From positions 6,078,501-6,142,500 of the forward strand of contig CM040101.1 in NCBI GenBank assembly GCA_022496805.1: 64,000 nucleotides of DNA, in the 5' to 3' direction. Made by a program: the position numbers and the translations under genes. The notes beneath the pieces are model-generated. The model searched no databases and was not told the DNA's origin. It saw only the letters and a list, made by a program, of their open reading frames with translations. Of this stretch, positions 44,742-56,193 are shown piece by piece. Every line of letters begins with the position of its first letter. Within the stretch, counting starts at the first letter, position 1. This DNA is from Pohlia nutans (Eukaryota > Streptophyta > Bryopsida > Bryales > Mniaceae).

Positions 44742-45716
44742 TCAATAGGACAATTGCACGTTGCTCTCGTAGAGCTGACCAGGCTGGAAGTATTGCGGGA
44801 TGACGCTGGTGGCGGTAACAGAGTGGCCGTTCAAGAGGGTAATGATCTGGACAGTGTAAGGGCCTTTGAAAGGCTGGCCTGAGTAATTAATGAGCATCCA
44901 GTTGGCGCCCCAGTTGTGCTGCGCGGGCTGCAACGAGCCCCCGTTCTGGCTGATCTGCACGCTCTGGATGTCGCCGGGGCCGCCCAGGTACTTGACGGTG
45001 AACGACAGCCAGTAATTGCTGGACCCCGCGTCCACTTTCAGCGCCACGTTCTGGTTCGGGTACGAGCACGGCACGCGCTTGTACAGGATGTTGTACAGCC
45101 CGATGTTGCGCAGCGCGCCGTCCTGGCCTGGGTTGGCCATGGCGGTGATGGCGGCCCCGCTCAAATCGAACGCGGGCTGGTTGGTGCTGCAGTACGTGCC
45201 GCCCGGGCACAAGTCCGTGATCACGATGCGCGTCGCCTCGGCCGTGCAGCTCGGGTACGTGCACATCACGTCGTAGCATTGCCCGCAGCCCTTGCCGTTC
45301 TGGAAGATGGGCGCGTTGCCCGCTGCTATCTTGTTCCCGATCGGCGTCCCTGTCAACTCCGTGTACCCACATGCACCTCCTGCACATACGCCAACAATCT
45401 CATCCCGTCAGCATGATCGAAGTCTTACATATCCTGATATTACGTCCATGATCCAACTCTAGTAACCTAATCCAGCTTTGGTTCATCGATCAGCTCATTG
45501 GACATACTACATTCTAAGTTGAAACTGATTCGAGTTGCATGTAATGTTGAGCTTACCGCTGGATCCTTCACCATAAGGATCACCGTACCAAGTGGCATGT
45601 CCGGCCAGCCAGTTCTCATTGTACCCGTTTGCAGCGAGGTTGATAGTCACAGACTCAGCCAGAGCCACAAGCTGGCCCACGAGTAGCAACAGCATTACTT
45701 GCTGGCAGGCTGACAT
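44742..45716 (-). CDS. Beta-expansin-like cell-wall loosening protein (one intron)
   Basis: Two exons on the minus strand, 45716-45557 and 45379-44742, with a 177-bp GT-AG intron at phase 1 inside EGSSG|GACGY, giving 265 residues. Signal peptide about residues 1-20 (MLLLLVGQLVALA). Double-psi barrel domain: GHATWYGDPYGEGSSGGACG, GCGQCYDVMC, VVITD-equivalent IVITDLCPGG, AFDLSGAA. C-terminal CBM63-like domain: HNWGANWML, GQPFKGPY, IPQYFQPGQLYESNVQ. Secreted, acting on the cell wall. It shares the AFD in place of HFD with the 36.7-kb paralogue, so that is a lineage trait rather than a single mutation. The intron at this position is absent from that paralogue, so intron loss (or retroposition) separates them. 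Read-through at the splice site would add KLNITC and stop early. Confidence 0.94.
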
Positions 45717-47310
45717 GGTGCCGACTGAATGTAAATAAACTCAAGGACGGACCAGCTGAACCTGGAAGACTAAGTTACTGCAATACTGCATGCATGGGAG
45801 GTGGAACGTGGACTGAATGTGACCGTGATGGTTGTTTCATGGAGCTTATTAACTGATGAGTGCGAGAGACAATGTGGACCCGGGGCAGGACGCCAAGCAG
45901 ACCGATTCCTTGATTGAGTATAACTTGAGTGACTTCCGAGGATGGTGGCGGTGGCTGCCTCAGATTTAGGATGCAAGGTCAACTCTTGTGTGCCGATGCT
46001 TTAATTTATCATCCACGAACAACGAACTCATCAAATTTGGGCTCACAGTGCTATATATCCCGCCTACAAATCTCCTTATATTTTCTAATAGAGAAAAAGA
46101 CTTGATCCCGTCGTCTGTGTGTAACAGTGTCGAGCCTTGATTTTACTAGAGTTTATCCGCTTGACTTGACTTCACAAGCTCTGCATGTACAGGCCAGTTT
46201 CTTATTACAGAATGCTCAGATCCCGCCAGATTTCATCGATTACGCGCAAATAGAACGAGCTTTCTCGTTACTGTGGAATTTGTATCATTTATTTATGATG
46301 AATTTTTATGAATTAGTTGAGCTTATTGGAGGTGTTGACCACATCGGCGGCTCTACTGCCAAGTTATTAGACTGTCGGTTGACTCGGCTCCCGCTACTGC
46401 ACTCTAGCTAGCACCCGATGTAGGCGAAGGCGGTAAACTTGATTAGTGCTAGTCAGGAACTTGAAAAGTTTAAGAAAACTCTCACCGACCCGAGTCTGTT
46501 CCCCCCCATACCGATTGTATCCCATTTTATTTTTCTTGAATAGGACTAAACCAGTCACTTTCAAAAAAATGTTCAACTTCTCTTGAATCTCACAGAATGT
46601 GAGAATGGTCTACAATCCACAACTAGGGTGTTTGCAGCGATGTTCAAAAAGTTGACAAGTCACTTCAGCACGTTGACAATCATCATGCAAGATGAAACAA
46701 AGTTTCATTATATTCTTTCAACACGAAATGGATGTAAATCGTTCCAGCACCACAAACGAGCTTGTAAACAGAGAGTCCAGACGGAAATGGTTCTTCGATT
46801 AGCACCATATCGATCATTGTGATTTCACGATGGCTCAACACCTGTGTGCATCACGGTCCTGGACTTGGTGGTAACTATCCTTTTACGCATGAATCCCTGG
46901 GCATGCAATCCATGACTGAATCGATAGTACGTCAGAGCTTGATGGATTCGATCGATAGTTCGCTTCAGATCGACAGTTTCCACAGTCCGAGTAAGGCTTT
47001 GCTTTGGATTTCTTCCGAAAGCCCGGGGTGGCAGAAGTTAACGTAAGCTGATCAGCCAAGCCAGGGTGGTCCAAGCTGCCAGTTTAATGCTCCTCTGTGT
47101 GGCTGGGCCTTCAGCAAGCTTCGCCACATGCTCTTCTAGCTACCAACTCCGAATCTATGAGAAAGAGCTCGCACGCATTCACGCAATCGAATCGAGCTCG
47201 ACTCTAGAGTCTAGACCATAAATTCAGCCTGAGTTAGCGGAATCACGCTCTTTTTACAGTATACTGAATTGAAGACCGAAAGCATTATTACTATTATTGA
47301 TATTATTCAG
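45717..47310. other. Upstream flank of the expansin and intergenic DNA
   Basis: No further gene recognised. Open frames at 46.1 and 46.8 kb lack splice context, motifs and conservation cues. A C7 run lies near 46,501. Confidence 0.45.
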
Positions 47311-47319
47311 TTTTATTCC

Positions 47320-47593
47320 CCCCACTCTAAATCCACCTTGACGTTAATGCAAGAGGACAAAAACTGCCCCTTATTTTGTGTAGGGATGCACCCTTAAAAA
47401 ATAACCCTCTCTTATAAGGGATTAAAATTACCCAGGTGGTCCAACCAAACTATTTTGGGGCTATTGGTCCCAATCTTGTAAAAAAACCATTTTCCAAAAA
47501 ATGACCCTAGAGTGCCCTACATGAAAATTTCAGAAAATGGGTCCCATGGGTGAATAGTGCTTGCATTAACGTTGAGGGGATTTAGAGTCGGGG
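47320..47593. mobile_element. Mutator-type MITE, 9-bp target duplication
   Basis: CCCCACTCTAAATCC at the left and (inverted) CCCCGACTCTAAATCC at the right; the match extends on to ACGTTAATGCAAG. The 9-bp TTTTATTCC is duplicated exactly on both sides (47311-47319 and 47594-47602), which fits Mutator-like elements. The interior is non-coding. Confidence 0.87.
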
Positions 47594-47745
47594 TTTTATT
47601 CCGGGACAAATCAGTGCGAGAGACGGAGGAAAGAGCTCAGTGAAATCATAAATGGAACAGTAAGAAGTTGGAACGTTTCACCGATCGACCCGCATTCATC
47701 CCTCCTCGCTCGTCGCGTGTTGCAGTCAACTACAAATTCATCTGA

Positions 47746-48144
47746 TTTGGAAGGAACGGAACGATGCGGCATTTTGCAATTCATTCTGGGATGTCGAGAA
47801 ACTTTGTAGCAAGATCTGGAGCGACTTGCTGGATTATGGTCGCATTGCGTGGGAACGCACCCAGACTACTTCCAGTAAGAAAAGCGCTAGTCCAGAGCAG
47901 ATCGCTAAGCGCATTGATCAATTCAAATCGCTTTAGTGTAGGAGGGGGATTTTCGCCAGATGGGACGGTGACCATCCCCATTGGAACATTATAGGTCCTA
48001 GATATAACTCTTTTAGTGATGTCTAGGTGTCCCCCCGGCCTCGCCGGACCTGGCGGGGTTGGGTTGTATTTTGATCCTGTTTCTGTTTCTTTTCTTTCTT
48101 CCTTGCAGTAAAGGGTTCCCTTTATTTGTGTCAAAAAAAAAAAA
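47746..48144 (+). mobile_element. 5'-truncated LINE 3' end, copy 1 (399 bp)
   Basis: It encodes the tail of a plant L1-type ORF2: WKERNDAAFCNSFWDVEKLC to RIDQFKSL and a TAG, then a GC-rich 3' UTR and a poly(A) after TTTGTGTC. A 17-bp direct repeat, ACTACAAATTCATCTGA, flanks it (47729-47745 and 48145-48161), the target duplication of LINE retrotransposition. The open frame is intact across the retained portion. Confidence 0.9.
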
Positions 48145-48161
48145 ACTACAAATTCATCTGA

Positions 48162-48914
48162 AATCGGGGATGAAACTGAGCTGATCAATGCCAGCAAAAA
48201 CACTTGAATAATAATGACTTGTGTTTCCAGGATCGATGCTTTGTATATGACGAATGAACATTTTCTCATCGCAAACAAAAATGGAAATGGCGGGCAAGTA
48301 GGGAGCTCAAAAGTGGGAGAGGACGTCGACGATGAGCCTTGGCCCGACACATCCGGTGATTCCGTTTTGTCAGGAAATTCGAGAGTGATTTCAGGGTGTT
48401 CCGTGTCGGTGACGGGACCCCCTTGCAGCCAATTTTGCCTTTCCGTTGGTAGAGCGACACGCACCCTGGATTGAATAAATGGATAAAATCATCCATATAC
48501 ATATACATTTATTTTTTAATTTTTAATTTTATTTTATGCTTTTCTTTTCTTATTTTCTTATTTTCTCGATTTATTTATTCATTTTTTTATTTTTTATTTT
48601 TTATACACGTATGTATTTTAATATGCTCATTTAGAAAATTGTCTATTTTAAGGCACTTTCATACAAATATTAGCCGTTTTATAAAAAAATTGAGAAGACT
48701 TTGATGATTTCATCCACTTTTTCGTCCATTTTTCAGTGTACAGGTAGCCACTCCCAAAATCAGTTACTATTCTGGCAAAAATTCACAAAAAATCATTTGG
48801 CTGCCACCTTACAACCAGAGTTCTTTTATTGATTAATACTTGATGATTTACACTCCTTGGAAATCCACTCTCCTTTCAATATCCTTTTCACACTGTATAT
48901 TTTAGGATGGTTAC
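48162..48914. other. Intergenic DNA after the LINE
   Basis: No gene. Low-complexity T-rich sequence (about 48,500-48,610), then AT-rich single-copy DNA up to the large repeat. Confidence 0.45.
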
Positions 48915-50080
48915 ATTCCTAAACGTCCGAGGGGGGTCTCCCACCAAAAACTACCTCATTTTGGACATTTTCGTTGATGATCTTTGAATGCCTTTCAACA
49001 CCCTTTTTCACATTCCAACCTTAGGATCTTGTATTTCTAAACCTTATAAACTATCTTTCAAAATTTCAAACATTTGACCGTACGGATGTCAAGATAATAC
49101 CATTTGAATGAAGTTGAGATTTTGAAATCTCAGGTCGTGAAAAATCCGAGCAGCTGTGCTTTGATTGGCTTCCAAACCCAAAAAAAGAAGTTGAAATGAA
49201 GTACCATTTTTTACCATCCTCAAGATGAGGTAGTTAACCCTTAAACGACAATTTGGGTCCTGGGTGGGCAGCCCAGAAAGAATCTAAATTTTTTTGAATT
49301 TTTTTTTTTTTTTGAATTTTTTTTTTTTTTTTCAAAAACGGCTCTGCAGTGCACTGCGGCATGCACTGTAGCACCGTAGCACTGCAGCACTGCTGAACTT
49401 CAGCTGCCCCAACCTCAAAACTTGTTCAATTTGATAACTTTGATTGCTGACCAACGATTCCACAATCTCTCAAATGAGGCGAAAATTTGGAATCTAGATC
49501 GCTTTTTCAGTAGCTTTCCAACGCAACAAGTCTCGCTTGATTTGGTTGAGAAATGAAACCTCTGTCTCCAATTATTCCAATAAACCAAGCCCCTGGGGCC
49601 GGGGTTGACGTTTAAGGGTTAACAAGATGCATGACTCAATTTGGCAAGATGTCCAATTCATTAGCATTTTTTTCAGAGACCTTGTAATCGGTGGGGGTAT
49701 GAAGATAACCAAGAGATTTTGGCAAAATTAGATTATTACTTGAACTCTCTTCCAATTGGATGTGCCTACAACTCGTGGCATGCAACCCATGTGAGCTGGA
49801 TAAAAATTCCTTTGAGGTGCCCAATGAATCTCATTGACTTAGATATTTTGGCAAGCCTACCTGAAGTGTTGAAGCTACCTTTCAACATTGATGTGTTTCA
49901 CTTTGAAAACTCTTCTAAGTGGAGTTTTGATCAGATGGACAGTATTCCAATTGCATTGGAATAAGACTCGTTTATCTATTATGTCATTTTTTATTTTGAA
50001 AAAAGTTATTTTTTTTAACATGAACAGCCCGGAAAAATGAACGGCAATCAAAAATGGTCTCTTTGTCACAAACTTAGGAA
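48915..50080. mobile_element. Large TTAA-type repeat R, copy 1 (with T10 nested)
   Basis: Collinear, in inverse orientation, with 61,632-62,981. Shared landmarks are CTACCTCATTTTG, CATCCTCAAGATGAGGTAG, ATGCATGACTCAATTT, CTTCCAATTG, CATGTGAGCTGGATAAA and AAAATGGTCTCTT. Its left end (CCTAAACGTCCGAGG) resembles a TTAA-element terminus, but the target duplication has decayed (TTAC at the left). An 81-codon frame at 49,719 matches, with substitutions, a frame in copy 2, suggesting a relic of coding sequence. T10 is inserted at 49,238. Confidence 0.75.
49238..49618. mobile_element. TTAA-flanked MITE T10 (381 bp) nested in R copy 1
   Basis: The ends CCCTTAAACGAC and GACGTTTAAGGG are flanked by TTAA (49234-49237 and 49619-49622). 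R copy 2 has the uninterrupted site at about 62,659-62,663 (GTAAC on its coding strand where GTTAAC is expected), so the insertion point is confirmed apart from one lost T. Long A/T runs near 49,290-49,330. Confidence 0.88.
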
Positions 50081-50604
50081 GTCATCTTTTTGCAATGTTT
50101 TATGTAACTATGTTGTTGAGATGAACAAGGGTGATTACGTTTGATATACGTTTTACGTATGTTTATCGTAAAAAAAACGTATGAAGGACATAATACAAAC
50201 ATGTAAATTTTGTCATGATGTGTTTTTTCATGTTTGTAATATGGCTAATGGTCTGATATGGGTACCCCGGTTATGCGTAACCATATGTGTGACTGTGTGT
50301 AACTCATTGTATGCGTGCCAAAAATTCCGTTTTTAACATAGTATATGCGGCTCCTACTATGTCATCTACAACACCATCTAATTTTTGTAATTTTTCAATA
50401 TTTTTTCCTCACCAAAAAGATTTTTTTCTAAAATCACACTAATTCAAGAGGGGGTACCCATATCAAGCCATCACCCATATGTCGTTCGTACGTTTTTTAT
50501 ACGATAAACATACGTAAAATGTATGTCGAACGTAATTACCCATGTTCATCTCAACAACATACGTAAAACATTGCAAAAACATAACTTGCCAAGTTTGTGA
50601 TGTC
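50066..50604. mobile_element. Long foldback element with ~120-bp arms
   Basis: The left arm TCACAAACTTAGGAAGTCAT, through TTTTTGCAATGTTTTATGTA and GTTGTTGAGATGAACA to TACGTATGTTTATCGT, is repeated inverted between about 50,490 and 50,604. The interior includes the pair GATATGGGTACCCC and GGGGTACCCATATC. It abuts the decayed right end of repeat R. Target duplication not established. Non-coding. Confidence 0.8.
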
Positions 50605-51552
50605 ATAGAAAGGCTACATTATAGAAAACCCTACCTTAAAATTGTTGACTGACGGCTCGCTAACATACCCTATAATTATATGTTGGGAATTCATAAATAG
50701 AACACTGGAACCTATAGTCACAAAGACCCAACCAAACTAGTTGCGACCTAAGGTCGTCACTGGAATTAATTTGAAAATTAGTTCAAGTATTTACAACAAA
50801 TACAAAGAAGATTGAAACGTAACAAAGCCTCTTGGTTATAACTTTGTATCATAAGACAATGCTTCCTATGTATCTGAGCATAATTTTTATCATGAAACAA
50901 AAAATTCTATATAGAACATAGTTTATAGAAGATACCATAAAAACCTCAAGAAGGCCCCCACTTCGGATTAGCTGAATTCAGCTTGCCAGAATTAAAAAAT
51001 AATAACTCTTTTTTACAATTTTTTTTTTTTTTCAATTCAAAAAAAATAAAAAATAAAATGCAGTCTAATGTGGCAGACCGACCGTCTGCCACGTTAGACT
51101 ACGTTTTTTTAATATATTATTATTATTTTATATTTTTTGGTTGATTGATTGTTGTCGGTTCACTACTAATCAGTAGTTTGACAAAGGGAAGGACTCTCTG
51201 AAGGCCCAAATTCTCTTCTAATGAGTTCCTAGCAAGACTTATAGATTAAATTTAATTTTTGTACTAATTACTTAATAATTTAAAATATGTCATTTGTTTG
51301 CAATCTTCTATCATATTTTTTTTGTTTTCACATGGAAAATAATTTATCCAAAATAAGAATATAATTATATAAAAGAGTTCAAGGCAATTAGAATGGAAAA
51401 TTTTCAAAGGGTGATAATTAGGTGTTCTGGATAATTGATTTTCTACATTTTTCTATTTTCATTGTCGTAAAACCTACTATCCAGCCTCAATACTACTCTA
51501 TAGTAGAAGAAGCTTGTATGTAATAGCATATGAGTAACAAATGGATGGATCT
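50605..51552. other. AT-rich intergenic DNA with a strong hairpin
   Basis: No gene. At 51,063-51,101 GTCTAATGTGGCAGAC and GTCTGCCACGTTAGAC form a 16-bp near-perfect hairpin, flanked by A/T-rich runs that are themselves partly inverted. It is probably the core of a degraded foldback element. Confidence 0.5.
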
Positions 51553-51816
51553 CTCGGGAAAGTCACTTAGTGTAAATTTTGGGTACATATGAGCGAACAA
51601 AGGGTATTTAATGGGGGGCTATGAAATGATTGGAATATTCCACTATTTATAGTAATTTAGGGTATATTCTAGGAATATTTTAAAAATATTCCCAAATTGG
51701 TTTTAAAACATCCTCTATTACTTCTATAATTTGTAATTTTTATCTCAAATGAATAAAAGACACCCTATATTTATTCTCTCATAGTTATCTAAATTCTTGA
51801 CAGTGACTTCCCCGGG
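51553..51816. mobile_element. CTCGGGGAG-family hAT MITE (copy 3)
   Basis: The left end CTCGGGAAAGTCACTT and the inverted right end CCCGGGGAAGTCACTG. The flanks ATGGATCT and ATGGTTCC are a degraded 8-bp duplication. The interior (GAACAAAGGGTATTTAA, AGGAATATTT) follows the other family members. Confidence 0.75.
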
Positions 51817-53138
51817 ATGGTTCCATCAATCAATGGAGAAGTTAGATTTGTGCTAAAATGTTATTGTTAGAGGTTATATGGGGAAAGTAATTTTGCACCA
51901 ATGGCCCTTTGTCTGGTGTGGCACTGGATCATTGTCATTACAAACAAACATTTTATTCACAGCCGGCCTCAAAAGAGGACTGGAGTTTATATCTATCTAT
52001 CTTTAGAAGTTGCATGGATATGGTAAGAAATTGTTATACCGAGAGATCAAAGCGGTAGAGCTCGCGCTTTGTCTTAAGTCGAATCGTGCAACACAAGTTT
52101 GTGGGTAGAAACATAGCACAGTGGTGTTATAAAAAATGTACTCTCTATGAGTACATCATGCTCACACTTAACGTTATACGTGTATCATTAACAGTGCATT
52201 GGTTTACAGATTCAACTATCAAATACTGAGTGCTTGGTATATCGATGTAACGTGTACATCATTACCAGAACATTACCAGAATCCTAACAATACTACTACA
52301 TATCAGCTCCGACTAGAACCTCATTACACCGTTACAATCGTTTTACATTGTATCTATTTTTACAATGTTCACCTTAATCCACAAGGTACACCTGGTCAGC
52401 ATTTGAGAGAGAACATTTGTGAAGCAAAGTACGACTCAAAGATAACACACTGATAACACGTTTATGAATGAAAAAAAACATATTGCATTGCTTATCAAAA
52501 ACTAGCTCCTTGAGCGATTACATAACGGGTGAGTTCTAAAACATCTTTACAAAAGAACTGCCCAAAACCAAGTATCATATCGGTATTTAACGTTTGAGGA
52601 ACCTCAACTTGTGGTTCTCTACAAATGGCATATCCTAACTTATCATTAAGCCGTTGCAACTAGTTTTTAACATAGCCCTAGTAGTTATAGACTTTTGCCA
52701 TGACAAGATGTTGAACTTGTAAAAACTTTTGAGACTTTAAGACAAGATTGAACAAGATTTATACTACTGGTCTTAACGTTGTATTTGACACTTTGTCTAC
52801 ATCAAATGGCTTATTTTGTGTCCGGGGAGAATTGATGTCTTTTACCACAATTCGTTCAAAGGTGAGGAGAAATAGTGTCCCTACAATACATAGGAGTTTG
52901 GTACTTGTCATTCCTACTTTCATTGAGAGTGCCATTCCTTTCAAGTGATGAGAGTAATATGAGGTGGCATGCCACGTTTATTATAAAGTTGCCACATGTC
53001 ATTGGAACACCACATTCGCATTTATTTCTTACACGGACACCATATCTCCCTAAATCAAATAGTGTCCCGGTTGAGAAATAGTGTCCCGGACACTAAATAC
53101 GCCATTTAGTGTAGCGGTCGAGTAAGGCAACCCTGGAA
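51817..53138. other. Intergenic DNA
   Basis: No gene supported. AAATAGTGTCCC occurs three times between 52,860 and 53,100. Nothing else was recognised. Confidence 0.45.
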
Positions 53139-53398
53139 CTCGGGGAGGTCACTTCCAAATATTACATAACAACGTACAAACAAAGAAAGCATCCAAATAA
53201 ATCTTTGAAGGTAAAAGATTTATTTGTAAAAGATTTACATTAATATAGGATGCTCCAAATTGATTACAGGAATAAAATTGAAAATATTATCATAATATTA
53301 CCAATTATAGTAAGAATTACTTTTAAGTTTTAGGATACGTTTAAATACCCTTTGTTCACACGTGATACTCAAAAGATACAAAGATTGACCTTCCCGAG
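53139..53398. mobile_element. CTCGGGGAG-family hAT MITE (copy 4)
   Basis: CTCGGGGAGGTCACTTCCAA at the left and GACCTTCCCGAG at the right. The flanks CCCTGGAA and CCCTCAAA fit a degraded 8-bp duplication. The interior closely matches the 39.8-kb copy. Non-coding. Confidence 0.82.
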
Positions 53399-54437
53399 CC
53401 CTCAAACCAATTTAATAATATATATACACTCACACATACATACATCTATCCCTCATGTTGAAGCATACTTCATATGCAGTTCCTCATTAGGGGAGGGTGG
53501 ATTGATCCCTCGCTCGTACCAGTCCTTTTTTTTTTCCGGTTTTCTCATTTTGGAGGGTCTAGGTGCATTTCTGGAAATTTTAATTCTATATTTGGGATCC
53601 GTGACCCCAAATTAGTCTAGGACGACCTACTCTGTCCAAAAATAGGGGCAAAATTTTTGTTTTTTGTTGTTTTACCTCCGTCTGATACGAGCGAGGGGTC
53701 AATCCATCCAATCCTTACTCATCAGTGGGAAAATCGTAAAAGGCAGGTAACAATTGATGGAAATAGGACCTGTTTTAATATATTTTTGGAAACTAAAAAA
53801 ATTAAAAAATGTGTAGACGTGGACCGACGCCTGCAATCAGGGCAAAACCTACGGAGAACAAAGAGCAAGTTTAGACTTGAGAGAGTGATTTTAGGGAGCT
53901 TCCCCCCCCCCAGGCTCTGTCAGTGTGAATGGCGTCCTCGCTGAAAACGTGGCTTCTCCGGGGTGGACTAGCCCCTCCTCGGCGACAGAATGTTTGCCAT
54001 TCCTGGAAGGAGATGAATAATAATACTAATAATAATAACAACATAAAATAATAACTCCAACGCCTTAATTAGTGCAGGTTGCTTTAGTCGTGTCTGCAGG
54101 TCAAGTGGAATGGACTACAAAGTACTGCCAAAGTACAGCAGTGTCCTTCTTTAGAATTCCTTTGAGCTTTGACGTGAACCGGTCTTTGTGATTGCACTTC
54201 TTCTTTTCAATTGTTGCATGCAGTGTTTTTCCTGTGTTTTTTTTTTCCCCTTGAAGTCTATCTGGCGACGTAAAAAAAACTGGGAAAGAATATTTGGCGA
54301 AATCTTAAGCTTACAAGCATATTTTGATAGAATTTCTTCATATTTTGACAGTTTTCTTCACAAAATTTGGCTATCTTTGCAAAAAATGTAGAGAAAATTA
54401 GGTAAAAAGATCAAAATTTTCTCATTTCTTTCCATAA
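53399..54437. other. Intergenic DNA
   Basis: No gene. TACGAGCGAGGG(G)TCAATCCA near 53,690 is the inverse of sequence near 53,500 (TTGATCCCTCGCTCGTA), hinting at a small inverted repeat of about 200 bp. A C9 run at 53,904 and an AAT/AAC microsatellite at 54,015-54,045. Confidence 0.45.
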
Positions 54438-54791
54438 CCCGTAAATGTCAAGAGGATTTGGGCAAGGCAGCCCGGAAGGCATTTAAATTTTCGGAGGCAA
54501 AAAGAAAAGAAAATGGCTCTACTTGCCAGCACTGTGGCACTTATCAAGAAACAACCTCAGTTGCCCCAACCTCAACTGCTCCAACCTCAACTCATGTTCA
54601 TTTTGATAACTTTGATTGCTTGCCAATGATTCTACAATCTCCCAAATGAGACGCAAATTTGGAATTCAAATAGATTTTTCAGTAGCTTTCCAACGTACCA
54701 GTCCTCGCTTGATTTGGTTGAGAAAAATTACTTTTTTTTCTCAATTATTCCTTTCTTTTAGAAGCCTGTGGGGCTTTTTGACGTTTAAGGT
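54438..54791. mobile_element. TTAA-type MITE T11, relative of T10
   Basis: CCCGTAAATGTC at the left and GACGTTTAAGGT at the right. The flanks are ATAA and TTAA. The interior follows T10 (TGATAACTTTGATTGCT, TTTTTCAGTAGCTTTCCAAC, CTCGCTTGATTTGGTTGAGA). The termini carry substitutions, so this is an older copy. Confidence 0.75.
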
Positions 54792-55859
54792 TTAACAAAA
54801 AAGAAATGCCATATTTTGTAGAGAAATCTCGCGAAATATAGCAAGAAGAAGGAAAAAAAAAAAAAAAAAAAAAAACGCTAATTGTAGTAGAGAATGGATG
54901 CTGGGAGGGGGACAAGGGGTTATAGGGAAGAATGTGCTCCATATGTGGAAGAATGACATAACATTCTTTAGCTAGTACTGTAGCACACCCTTTTGCTTGT
55001 GCAGAGAATCAACTTATGAACATTGAATTGATGATGTGATATATGTAGAAACTATAAAATAAAAAAAAATAAAAAAAAACAAAAGTTTGTTGAGCTGCCA
55101 TACCATCATTAACTAAAGATGGCTTTTATTCTTTAGAAGATTACGATTCTTGCAATGATTTTGGTCTACAATGCTGATTTCCAAAGGTGAACAGTGGAGC
55201 TGCTGAAAAATGTGATGGAGCTCCCATGCATCATTTATTATCCAACCTACTAATTATAAAAAAAAAGGTAGTGTTTGTCGAGGTTATGCAACCATGGCAA
55301 AAGATTGACTATTTGTCAAAGCAAAGAGAATATTTTGACATGTTCAAGTATTAATTGCTTGCTTTTCATTCAAAAAATGTAGTCCTCATCTATGTTAAAG
55401 GATGTGTGACAATGCTCTCAAGCGGTACACTCTAAACTCTTTTATATCACCTTTTTGGTAACAATTGTACATGAGTTCAGAACTTGACATATAGAAAGTT
55501 TCCAATCACATATAAACACAATAAAAAAATATTCTCTGTAGATACTGAAATGTGATATTGGAGAGTGTGATAATAACAAGTTAGAGTGTATGCACATCAT
55601 TTCACGAAATTTTCGAACGAGTAACTGAGAGTAACTTAGTACCGGGGGTAGTCAATTAGAGGCACTCACGTCAATAATAAGGTACCAGTGCCAACTATGT
55701 TTTATTATTATTATTATTATTTTAATATATAGGTGCAGGTTTCATTCAACAAGGAAATCATAATTATACCACAGTATTCTATTTGGTAAAGATGCAAATA
55801 CAGTAGTACTGTTGTCAAATAATTTGCTTCCCGCCACCCTACATTTCTGCACCATGTCT
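54792..55859. other. AT-rich intergenic DNA
   Basis: No gene. An A-run at about 54,853-54,875 and an ATT microsatellite at 55,702-55,720. No terminal repeats recognised. Confidence 0.45.
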
Positions 55860-55873
55860 GAATGCTTGACTTT

Positions 55874-56022
55874 TTTTTTTTTGAAACAAATTGAAGTGAT
55901 TCAATTGCAAAGGAAAAAAAGGGAACAAGATGACCCCCAGCCGGAAGCCTGCCAAGGCAATACCCGACGCAGGACCAGACTAGATAGAGACTCAATGCAC
56001 TCCGACCTAGCTATCAGTGAGG
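55874..56022 (-). mobile_element. Short retroposed sequence with poly(A) tail
   Basis: About 149 bp on the minus strand, ending CAATTTGTTTC followed by poly(A) (poly(T) at 55,874-55,882). The 14-bp duplication GAATGCTTGACTTT flanks it (55860-55873 and 56023-56036). The tail resembles the TTTGTGTC-poly(A) ends of the LINE copies here, so it was probably mobilised by the same machinery. No A or B box seen. Confidence 0.8.
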
Positions 56023-56193
56023 GAATGCTTGACTTTTGAACGTTAGGGCATGCACAACCCTTCGCACCTTAAACAACCCTCTAAAGGACGCTGCATTCAC
56101 CAACGATTCTTACGTCGGTCTGATCCATCCAATTTCAGGGCAAATTTGGCAAAACACAAGCAATACATAGCAAAGAGAATGAGTTGCAATTGT

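Noticed and set aside
52045..52092. tRNA-like GCGGTAGAGCTCGCG followed by GTCGAATCGTG
   Set aside because: The A-box-like and B-box-like motifs are only about 15 bp apart, too close for a tRNA or SINE promoter, and no tail or duplication is visible.
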